Position numbers and translations under genes: made by a program. Positions 1-5,614 of a DNA stretch of 7,701 nt are shown here, piece by piece. How positions within the stretch are numbered: position 1 is the stretch's first letter; the number at the start of each line of letters is the position of its first letter. This DNA comes from Leptofilum sp050292445. Its GTDB lineage: Bacteria > Chloroflexota > Anaerolineae > Promineifilales > Promineifilaceae. The stretch lies in the NCBI GenBank assembly GCA_050292445.1, contig JBNKLQ010000279.1, forward strand, positions 1-7,701. Reading direction: 5' to 3'. The notes beneath the pieces were generated by a model. That model did not search any database. It was not told the origin of the DNA and saw nothing but the letters and a program-made list of their open reading frames with translations.

Positions 1-2
1 TG

Positions 3-1436
3 AAGATTTTTGGCGACCAGGTGCTGTGGTCGGTAGACATGCCGCTGCCGCAAGCCGATCCGCCCGAAGTGGCACTGCGCAATGTGCAGGCAACGGCCGT
101 ACGCGCCACCGCCACCGCCAACGGCCTGCGCAAAGGACCAGTGCATGTGAATTTTCCCTTTCGCAAACCGCTGGAGCCGGAAAACGGTGAACAGTATTCA
201 GTAATCGGTGATCAGTCCACAATTCACAATTCACAATTCACAATCCACAATTTTTCTCACGGCATTCTTCTCCCCACATCTGAGCAACTTGATTGGCTAA
301 CGGCCGTATTCAGCCAACATCCCCACGGCCTCATCATCTGCGGTCCGCGCTGCCCTGGCGGTGATTTTCCCCAGGCTGTTATGGCCCTGGCACAGCACAC
401 TGGCTACCCCATCCTGGCCGATCCGCTTTCGGGTGTGCGTTTTTTTAACCGCAAAGACGCAAAAAACGCAAAGGGGAAATCTGCAGCGAACACGGTTCGC
501 CAATCTGCGGATAATTTCATCATAAGCGGCTACGAGACTTTTTTGCAGAATGATCCCGGCTGGCCGAAACCAGAAATCATTGTGCGTTTTGGCGCGGTGC
601 CCACCAGCAAATGGCTCAACGCTTACCTGGACAAAATCAACCCGGCCATCAGATTGCACATCCGCGAAAATGGTGTTTGGGCCGACGACAGCCAGCGCAC
701 GACCCACTTATTGCAGCTGAACGAAACGGCCGTTTGCCAAACCCTCATTGCCCGTCTGGAAAAACACCAACCAGACCACGCCTGGCACCAAACGGTCCAG
801 GCCACCGAGGCGGTTACCTGGAACACGCTGGACGCCCAACTGAGCCAACATTGGTTCGACGGCGCAGCCATCGCTGCCCTGCTGGACCACCTGCCCGAAG
901 ACGCCAATTTACTCATCGGCAACAGCCTGCCCGTGCGCCACCTGGACCAATACGGCCGTTCCCACCCCAAAACCCTGCACATCTTCGGCAACCGGGGCGC
1001 ATCCGGCATAGATGGCAACATCGCTACCGGGCTGGGCATTGCTCAAGCCACCGGGCGGCCAACGTTCATTGTTGTGGGCGACATCACGGCCCTGCACGAT
1101 TTGAACAGCCTGCTGCTGGCCAGCCAAACACCCAACGCCACGATTATCGTCATCAACAACAACGGCGGCGGCATCTTCCGCCGGCTGCCCATCAGCCAGC
1201 ACGAGCCGCCCTTCACCGATCGTTTCCTGACGCCGCACAATCTAACTTTTGTGCATGCGGCCGCCATGTTTGGCCTGGATTATCTTCGGGCCGAAAATCG
1301 GGAACAGTTTGAGCAGGCAGTGGCAACGGCCGTTACCCAACCCGCACCCCGCCTCATCGAACTATTCACCAACGGAGCGCAAGACGAACAAATCCGCCGC
1401 CAAATCAACAACGAATTCAAGAAATCAACAAATTAG
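3..1436 (+). CDS. menD: MenD, SEPHCHC synthase (5'-truncated by window edge)
   Basis: Thiamine-diphosphate enzyme of menaquinone synthesis. It joins isochorismate and 2-oxoglutarate, with loss of CO2, to give SEPHCHC in the cytosol. The frame is open to the window edge, and the six residues before the GTG at 21 (KIFGDQ) continue the conserved block leading into VDMPLP, so that GTG is internal and the true start lies upstream. Counting from GTG 21 as residue 1, family blocks are: VDMPLP 5-10; LADPLSGVRF 132-141; RFGAVPTSK 189-197; GNSLPVRHLD 300-309; GNRGASGIDG 323-332; and the ThDP/Mg site, GD at 353-354 followed by NNNGGGIF 379-386. The pyrimidine-binding N-terminus is mostly off-window. Two low-complexity insertions are in frame, near residues 56-78 and 142-166, where relatives have short loops; both are DNA repeats (187-252, 448-474). 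All catalytic blocks are intact, so I expect a working enzyme. TAG stop at 1434. Identity is near certain. Confidence 0.95.
   Translation, partial: KIFGDQVLWSVDMPLPQADPPEVALRNVQATAVRATATANGLRKGPVHVNFPFRKPLEPENGEQYSVIGDQSTIHNSQFTIHNFSHGILLPTSEQLDWLTAVFSQHPHGLIICGPRCPGGDFPQAVMALAQHTGYPILADPLSGVRFFNRKDAKNAKGKSAANTVRQSADNFIISGYETFLQNDPGWPKPEIIVRFGAVPTSKWLNAYLDKINPAIRLHIRENGVWADDSQRTTHLLQLNETAVCQTLIARLEKHQPDHAWHQTVQATEAVTWNTLDAQLSQHWFDGAAIAALLDHLPEDANLLIGNSLPVRHLDQYGRSHPKTLHIFGNRGASGIDGNIATGLGIAQATGRPTFIVVGDITALHDLNSLLLASQTPNATIIVINNNGGGIFRRLPISQHEPPFTDRFLTPHNLTFVHAAAMFGLDYLRAENREQFEQAVATAVTQPAPRLIELFTNGAQDEQIRRQINNEFKKSTN
187..252 (+). repeat. In-frame heptanucleotide repeat tract in menD
   Basis: Nine consecutive 7-base units in one phase (187-249): GTGAACA, GTATTCA, GTAATCG, GTGATCA, GTCCACA, three perfect ATTCACA units (222-242), then ATCCACA and a trailing ATT. 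The nine units total 63 bases, exactly 21 codons. They encode the QYSVIG and TIHNSQFTIHN peptide between the LEPEN end of the preceding block and the next conserved stretch. Bases 192-211 are identical to 3818-3837 in menE. It resembles the heptanucleotide STRR repeats known from cyanobacteria, but lies inside a gene. Confidence 0.92.
448..474 (+). repeat. In-frame GCAAAGAC-type repeat in menD
   Basis: Three near-repeats in tandem: GCAAAGAC (451-458), GCAAAAAAC (459-467) and GCAAAGG (468-474), preceded by ACC. They encode NRKDAKNAKG, straight after the conserved LSGVRF block, where MenD proteins normally have a short loop before the GGYETFL-like segment. The low-complexity Lys/Ala/Asn insertion probably continues to about 515 (through KSAANTVRQSADN). 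I recall CGCAAAGACGCAAAG-like repeats as common dispersed intergenic elements in several bacterial phyla; this is unverified here. Confidence 0.75.
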
Positions 1437-1594
1437 AGCAAAAAAATCCGTTAATTTCTCCAATTCACTGTAGCCAGCAAAAAACATCATTAATAATAAC
1501 TGATCAGCCAGCAACCAAACCAAATCTGCTGGTAAAATCAAGACAAAAATTAGGGAAGAGTCCAATTCAGGCTCACCAGAGGAAATTAAAAATC
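1437..1594 (+). other. Intergenic region between menD and the P450 gene
   Basis: This 158-base AT-rich spacer is the longest gap in the window. It has a weak potential hairpin: CCAGCA (1508-1513) against TGCTGG (1527-1532) with a 13-base loop and no following U run, so it is not a convincing terminator. A TAAAAT hexamer (1533-1538) could be a -10 box, but no good -35 box lies 16-18 bases upstream. AGAGGA at 1578-1583 is the probable ribosome binding site of the P450 gene, 11 bases before its ATG. Its length allows a separate promoter for P450-menE, but none is proven. Confidence 0.45.
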
Positions 1595-2968
1595 ATGACC
1601 AAACCAATACCACCACTCACTTCCGGTGCACTGCCCATTTTGGGGCATGCCGTCGAGTTTCAACGCAATCGCTCCCAGCTGATGCAGCGCGGCTTTAGCG
1701 AGCATGGCTCCGTCTTCGGCCTCAAGCTGGCCAACCAAAACGTTGCCGTCGTTATTGGCCCGGAAAATCAGAAACAATTTTTCATGGAGACAGACGGCCG
1801 TCTCAGCATTCAGGAACCTTACAAATTCTTGCAAGCCATGTTTGGCGAAGCGCTTTTCCTGGCCCCCCACGACAAATATCTGGAGCAACGGCCGTTGGTC
1901 CAAGAATTGTTCAAGCGTGAAAAAATGCTGCTCTACGTAGACATCATGCAAGAAGTCGTGCAGGAATGGCTCGATGGCCTCGGCGACAGCGGCGAAATTG
2001 AGCTAACCAGCGAAATTGGCACCCTGGTGCAAAAAGTCGCCGGAGATTGCTTCTTGGGCAAAGAAGTGAACCACGCCGTGGGTCGCGAATTTTGGGACCT
2101 GTACACCAACGTCGGTAAAGCGCTCGATCCGCTGCTGCCGCCTAACCTCCCCCTGCCCAAATTCCGCAAGCGGGACAAAGCCAAAGCGCGCATGACCGAA
2201 ATTCTAGGCCCCATCATCGCCGAGCGGCGCGCCAACCCAGACAAATACAACGATTTTCTACAAGACATCATCAACAAATCTGCCGAGGAAGGCCGGTCCG
2301 TAGATGAAGAAATGGTGCGCAATCTGCTGATGGCCCTCATGTTTGCCGGGCATGAAACCACTGCTGGGCAAGCCGCTTGGACCCTCATCTTTCTGTTGCA
2401 GCACCCCGACTACATGCAAAAAGTGCTGGCCGAAATTGATGAGGTTGCTCCGCTAGGTGTCCACATCGACCCCAAGCGGATGGTGCAGCTGGATCACATT
2501 GCCTGGACAGTGCGCGAAGTTGAACGACTACGGCCGTCTGCTGATTTGCTTATGCGCGTGGCAAAAGAAGATATTGAATTTGGTGATTACCTCATCCCGG
2601 CGGGCTGGCTGGTGCAGGTGACGCAGGAAATCGGCCACAAGCTGCCCGACCAGTTCGCCGAGCCAGAACAGTTCGATCCGCTCCGCTACGCCCCGGATCG
2701 CGCCGAGGACAAGCAGCACCGCTTTGGACTGTTTGGCTTTGGTGGCGGGATGCACAAATGCACCGGCATGAACTTCGCCAACAACGAAATGACCATCATC
2801 ACCGCCCTCATGCTGCGCCAGTTTGAGCTGGAGTTAGTGACTCAAAACACCGAGATTTTGCGCGGCTTGGGGGCCAACCGGCCAACGCCTACCGTCATTC
2901 GTTACCGCCGTCGGGAAACGGCCGTACCAAAGCAACCTTTGGCCGCCGCCGTCCCTGCAACCGACTAA
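1595..2968 (+). CDS. Cytochrome P450 monooxygenase
   Basis: A 457-residue haem-thiolate monooxygenase that would insert one oxygen atom from O2 into an unknown organic substrate, using electrons from a ferredoxin/reductase pair not encoded here. Diagnostic motifs, all in the expected order: I-helix AGHETT at 251-256, with the acid/Thr pair used in O2 activation; K-helix ExxR at E308/R311; haem loop FGGGMHKCTG at 382-391 with ligand Cys389. There is no N-terminal membrane anchor or signal peptide, so it should be soluble. The segment YKFLQAMFGEALF (76-88) resembles the B'-helix region of CYP51, but the I-helix lacks the CYP51 His-Thr signature, so I would not call it a sterol demethylase. The tail after about 435 is Pro/Ala/Thr-rich and probably disordered. 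The ATG follows AGAGGA by 11 bases. It ends 6 bases before menE, so the two are likely co-transcribed. No repeat insertion is seen in it, unlike its neighbours. Confidence 0.93.
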   Translation: MTKPIPPLTSGALPILGHAVEFQRNRSQLMQRGFSEHGSVFGLKLANQNVAVVIGPENQKQFFMETDGRLSIQEPYKFLQAMFGEALFLAPHDKYLEQRPLVQELFKREKMLLYVDIMQEVVQEWLDGLGDSGEIELTSEIGTLVQKVAGDCFLGKEVNHAVGREFWDLYTNVGKALDPLLPPNLPLPKFRKRDKAKARMTEILGPIIAERRANPDKYNDFLQDIINKSAEEGRSVDEEMVRNLLMALMFAGHETTAGQAAWTLIFLLQHPDYMQKVLAEIDEVAPLGVHIDPKRMVQLDHIAWTVREVERLRPSADLLMRVAKEDIEFGDYLIPAGWLVQVTQEIGHKLPDQFAEPEQFDPLRYAPDRAEDKQHRFGLFGFGGGMHKCTGMNFANNEMTIITALMLRQFELELVTQNTEILRGLGANRPTPTVIRYRRRETAVPKQPLAAAVPATD

Positions 2969-2974
2969 ACCGCT

Positions 2975-4519
2975 ATGCAAGATTGGCTTACCAGCCGGGC
3001 ACAGGCCACACCAGACAAGCTCGCCCTCATCATCGGTGAGCAGCGCTGGACCTACCACCAACTCAACCAGATGGTCAACGCCGTCTGCGCCCGGCTGCAA
3101 ACGGCGGGTGTGCAGGCCGGTGATTTTGTGGCTATGCTGCTGCCTAACGGCCTGCCCACCGTTTGCCTCGTGCACGCCCTGGCCCGATTGGGTGCCATCC
3201 TTGTCCCGCTTAACACTCGGCTCACCCCCAGCGAACTACGCTGGCAAATTAAACACGTCAACGCCACCTGGCTGCTGGTCGATAAAATCAGCTCAGAATT
3301 ATCAATTAAGAATTGTGAACAATTAATTGTGAAGGAATCCTGGCTTTCGTTAAAAGGCTCATTCACCATTCACCATTCACAATTCACCATTCACAATTAC
3401 CAGTCCGTCGTTTTCACCTCCGGCACGTCCGGCAAACCCAAGGGCGTGCTGCTCACCTTTGCCAACCATTTTTGGAGCGCCAACGCCTCGGCCTACCGGC
3501 TAGGCATTGACCCCAACGACCTCTGGTTGAGCGTGCTCCCCTTGTACCATGTGGGCGGGTTGGCGGTGCTGTTCAGAAGCTGTTTGTACGGCACGGCCGT
3601 TTCCCTGCACACCCGCTTTGACCTGCCAACCATTAACCACGATCTCGACACAAACCCCATCACCCTCATCTCCCTGGTGCCCACGATGCTGCACCGCCTG
3701 CTGCAAAGCCGCACCGACTGGCCCGCCAGCCTGCGCCTCATCCTCCTCGGCGGTGCCGCCGCCACGCCGGAGCTGGTGGAACGGGCCAATACATTACCAA
3801 GATCGGTAATCGGTAATCAGTATTCAGTAATCGGTGAAGAATCCATTCACAATTCACAATTCACAATTCACAATTCACAATTGCCACTTGTGGCCCCCAC
3901 CTACGGCCTTACCGAAGCCGCTTCCCAGGTAGCCACCATGCTGCCCGCCGACGCCGCCCGCAAGCCTGGCAGCGTCGGCAAACCGCTCATGTTTACCAGC
4001 GTGAAAATTGTGGATGAAAATGGGGGGGAACGGCCGTCTGGCGAAATCGGCGAAATTGTAGTGACGGGACCAACGGTGATGGCGGGCTATTTTGAAGAAG
4101 TGGCAAGTGGCAAGTGGCAAGTGGCAAGTAAACCTGCAACCATTCACACTGGCGACCTCGGCTACCTGGACGCCGACGGCGATCTCTTCATTGTGCAGCG
4201 GCGCAGCGATTTGATTGTGTCCGGCGGCGAGAATGTGTATCCGGCAGAGGTGGAAGCGGTGTTGAGAAAGCATACGGCCGTAACCGAAGCGTGCGTCGTG
4301 GGCATTCCCGATGAGGAATGGGGGCAGCGGGTCGTGGCGATGGTCCAGGTGGCCAAAAACGCCACCATCTCTCCCGACGATCTCATCACTTTTTGCCGTG
4401 AACATCTGGCGGGCTACAAAATCCCCCGGCACATTCAGCTGGTTGAGCAGCTCCCCCTAACAGCCTCGGGGAAAATCGGCCGTAAAGAGGTTGCCGAGCA
4501 AGTGCAAAAAATGTTGTGA
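2975..4519 (+). CDS. menE: MenE, o-succinylbenzoate--CoA ligase
   Basis: ANL-superfamily adenylating enzyme. It activates o-succinylbenzoate with ATP and transfers it to CoA, giving the substrate of MenB in menaquinone synthesis. At 514 residues it is somewhat longer than usual for MenE. Motifs: phosphate loop TSGTSGKPKG 148-157; YGLTE 310-314 (adenine site); TGDLGYLD 392-399 (ribose Asp); hinge and C-domain block RRSDLIVSGGENVYPAEVE 409-427; and PLTASGK 494-500, whose Lys500 should be the catalytic lysine. Assignment as MenE rather than a generic acyl-CoA ligase rests on the sequence plus menD nearby. Three repeat-derived segments are in frame: about 106-142 (just before the phosphate loop), 276-304 (before VAPTYGLTE) and 376-386 (before HTGDLG). 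All lie in loops, and every motif is intact. The ATG lies 6 bases after the P450 stop with no strong Shine-Dalgarno, suggesting translational coupling. Confidence 0.9.
   Translation: MQDWLTSRAQATPDKLALIIGEQRWTYHQLNQMVNAVCARLQTAGVQAGDFVAMLLPNGLPTVCLVHALARLGAILVPLNTRLTPSELRWQIKHVNATWLLVDKISSELSIKNCEQLIVKESWLSLKGSFTIHHSQFTIHNYQSVVFTSGTSGKPKGVLLTFANHFWSANASAYRLGIDPNDLWLSVLPLYHVGGLAVLFRSCLYGTAVSLHTRFDLPTINHDLDTNPITLISLVPTMLHRLLQSRTDWPASLRLILLGGAAATPELVERANTLPRSVIGNQYSVIGEESIHNSQFTIHNSQLPLVAPTYGLTEAASQVATMLPADAARKPGSVGKPLMFTSVKIVDENGGERPSGEIGEIVVTGPTVMAGYFEEVASGKWQVASKPATIHTGDLGYLDADGDLFIVQRRSDLIVSGGENVYPAEVEAVLRKHTAVTEACVVGIPDEEWGQRVVAMVQVAKNATISPDDLITFCREHLAGYKIPRHIQLVEQLPLTASGKIGRKEVAEQVQKML
3311..3398 (+). 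repeat. In-frame heptamer array with inverted left arm in menE
   Basis: The right side has five tandem 7-base units (3361-3395): ATTCACC, ATTCACC, ATTCACA, ATTCACC, ATTCACA, then ATT. The left side carries the complementary sense: AATTGTGAA at 3311-3319 and again at 3325-3333, 14 bases apart. These are inverted copies of TTCACAATT at 3376-3384 and 3390-3398, also 14 bases apart. Arms 3311-3333 and 3376-3398 match as inverted repeats at 18 of 23 positions, with a 42-base loop. The whole is translated without a stop as part of the MenE insertion before the phosphate loop. Confidence 0.85.
3806..3882 (+). repeat. Composite heptamer repeat in menE, shared with menD
   Basis: Units GTAATCG, GTAATCA, GTATTCA and GTAATCG (3806-3833), then GTGAAGA (3834-3840), a four-base phase break, and five perfect ATTCACA units (3845-3879) plus ATT. 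Bases 3818-3837 are identical to 192-211 in menD, and both copies are followed by an ATTCACA array. The translation (SVIGNQYSVIG, then IHNSQFTIHNSQ) uses the same reading phase as in menD. It expands the loop just before the conserved YGLTE motif. Confidence 0.92.
4100..4127 (+). repeat. (GTGGCAA)4 tandem heptamer in menE
   Basis: Four perfect tandem copies of GTGGCAA followed by GT. They are read as VASGKWQVAS in the loop between the MAGYF block and HTGDLG. Relatives have a loop of about the same length here, so the repeat seems to have replaced ordinary loop sequence rather than lengthened it much. It has the same 7-base unit length as the other tracts but an unrelated sequence. Confidence 0.9.
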
Positions 4520-4550
4520 CATTTCTCCATTCTTTCCTCTCCAAAAGCCA

Positions 4551-4579
4551 TGTTCAGATAGCGCAAAAATGGGTATAGT
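4551..4579 (+). promoter_or_regulatory. Possible promoter for the transporter operon
   Basis: TATAGT (4574-4579) matches five of six positions of a sigma-70 -10 box. TGTTCA (4551-4556), 17 bases upstream, matches only three of six positions of the -35 consensus. It lies in the 106-base gap after menE, 46 bases before the transporter ATG. It is suggestive by position only; such matches occur by chance in AT-rich gaps. No terminator hairpin for menE was seen in the same gap. Confidence 0.28.
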
Positions 4580-4625
4580 CATGGGGTATTAATCAACCGC
4601 ATCGAAAAGGTCCATAGGGGAAAAC

Positions 4626-5579
4626 ATGGAGCCAACCATCCAAATTATCAATCGTGTACTGCCCATCCTGCTACTGCTTTCGTTAGGTTATTGGATTCGC
4701 CTTAAAAATTTCCTCAGCCCGTCCACTATTGATGATTTACGCAAGTTTGTAGTCAACATCACCCTGCCCGCCGTCCTCTTCATCTCGTTTTTGGACATCG
4801 CGCTTAAATCTGCTTACTTTGTAATTTTTGGCTTTACATTTCTACTTTGCATTTTGCTGTTTTTTCTGGGCCGCCTGCTGCAACGTCAGCTTAACATCCA
4901 GCACGAATATTTTCCCTACCTAACCACCGGGTTTGAATACGGCATGCTGGGCATCAGCTTGTTTGGCAGCGCCTACGGCCTTTCCCACATTGGCAACATT
5001 GCCGTGGTCGATTTAGGGCACGAGATTTTCATCTGGTTTGTCTTTTTGCCGCTGCTGCTGATGAAGCGAGATGGTAAGCAAAGTTTGCTGGGAATCGGCC
5101 GTTCTTTTCTCACCTCGCCGGTCGTTGTCGCCATTTTGGCCAGCCTGCTCTTAAATGTATTGGGCACAGCCAAAACACTTTATGAACTGCCCGTCACCGG
5201 AGCCATCATGGCAACGCTGCAAACCCTGGGCACCCTCACCATTCCCCTTATTTTGGTGATTGTAGGTTACGGCATCAAGTTCGACACACATGGCTTAAAG
5301 GAGTCTCTGCTGGTGGTGTTCCTGCGCCTGGCGCTCCTGATTCCCCTGGCGCTGGTGGTGAACATTTTTGTCATTCGCACGCTTTTGCAGCTTGATGCTT
5401 TTTTTGAAGCGGCCGTTTTCACCCTGCTCATTTTGCCGCCACCATTTATTGTGCCATTATATGCACGTCGGGGCCTGGCCACGGCCGAAAAACAATACAT
5501 CAACAACGTTTTGATGGTCCATACCATCGTTTCGATAGCGATTTACATTATTTATTTTGCCTTGAATCCGTTGGTGTAA
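4626..5579 (+). CDS. AEC-family (auxin efflux carrier-like) membrane transporter
   Basis: A 317-residue, very hydrophobic inner-membrane protein of the AEC/Mem_trans family. Bacterial members move organic anions such as malate or malonate, amino acids or similar solutes; the substrate here cannot be told. About ten membrane segments are visible, near residues 7-25, 41-60, 63-86, 97-118, 127-146, 163-182, 195-216, 227-252, 259-280 and 292-312. They fall into two five-helix halves, each having a broken helix with Pro/Gly, as the family fold predicts. Family-like stretches are NITLPAVLF (44-52), LTIPLILVIVGYGI (204-217) and PPPFIVPLYARRG (271-283). Length fits the family. The ATG follows AGGGG (4616-4620) by 5 bases. 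The next gene starts 35 bases after the stop, so a shared transcript is likely. Confidence 0.88.
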   Translation: MEPTIQIINRVLPILLLLSLGYWIRLKNFLSPSTIDDLRKFVVNITLPAVLFISFLDIALKSAYFVIFGFTFLLCILLFFLGRLLQRQLNIQHEYFPYLTTGFEYGMLGISLFGSAYGLSHIGNIAVVDLGHEIFIWFVFLPLLLMKRDGKQSLLGIGRSFLTSPVVVAILASLLLNVLGTAKTLYELPVTGAIMATLQTLGTLTIPLILVIVGYGIKFDTHGLKESLLVVFLRLALLIPLALVVNIFVIRTLLQLDAFFEAAVFTLLILPPPFIVPLYARRGLATAEKQYINNVLMVHTIVSIAIYIIYFALNPLV

Positions 5580-5614
5580 GCCTGGATTCTTTCAAGATTG
5601 GGAGAGAAAAAACC

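Noticed and set aside
21..23. GTG at 21 as the menD start
   Set aside because: The frame is open to the window edge and the upstream residues continue the conserved MenD block, so the gene begins off-window.
187..252. CRISPR-like or protein-repeat array in menD
   Set aside because: Units are 7 bases long with no spacers. The tract is a short tandem repeat, not CRISPR.
611..1312. Long second-frame open reading frame over menD (233 codons)
   Set aside because: It lies inside menD in another frame, has Arg/Pro/His-rich composition typical of a GC-rich shadow frame, and matches no family.
1508..1532. Rho-independent terminator after menD
   Set aside because: The stem has only 6 pairs with a 13-base loop and is not followed by a T run.
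1595..2968. Annotating the P450 as sterol 14-demethylase (CYP51)
   Set aside because: Only the B' region is similar. The I-helix signature differs, and there is no sterol pathway context in the window.
3875..4432. Minus-strand frame of 185 codons opposite menE
   Set aside because: It is a shadow of menE. Part of it reads the GTGGCAA and ATTCACA repeats backward and has no family features.
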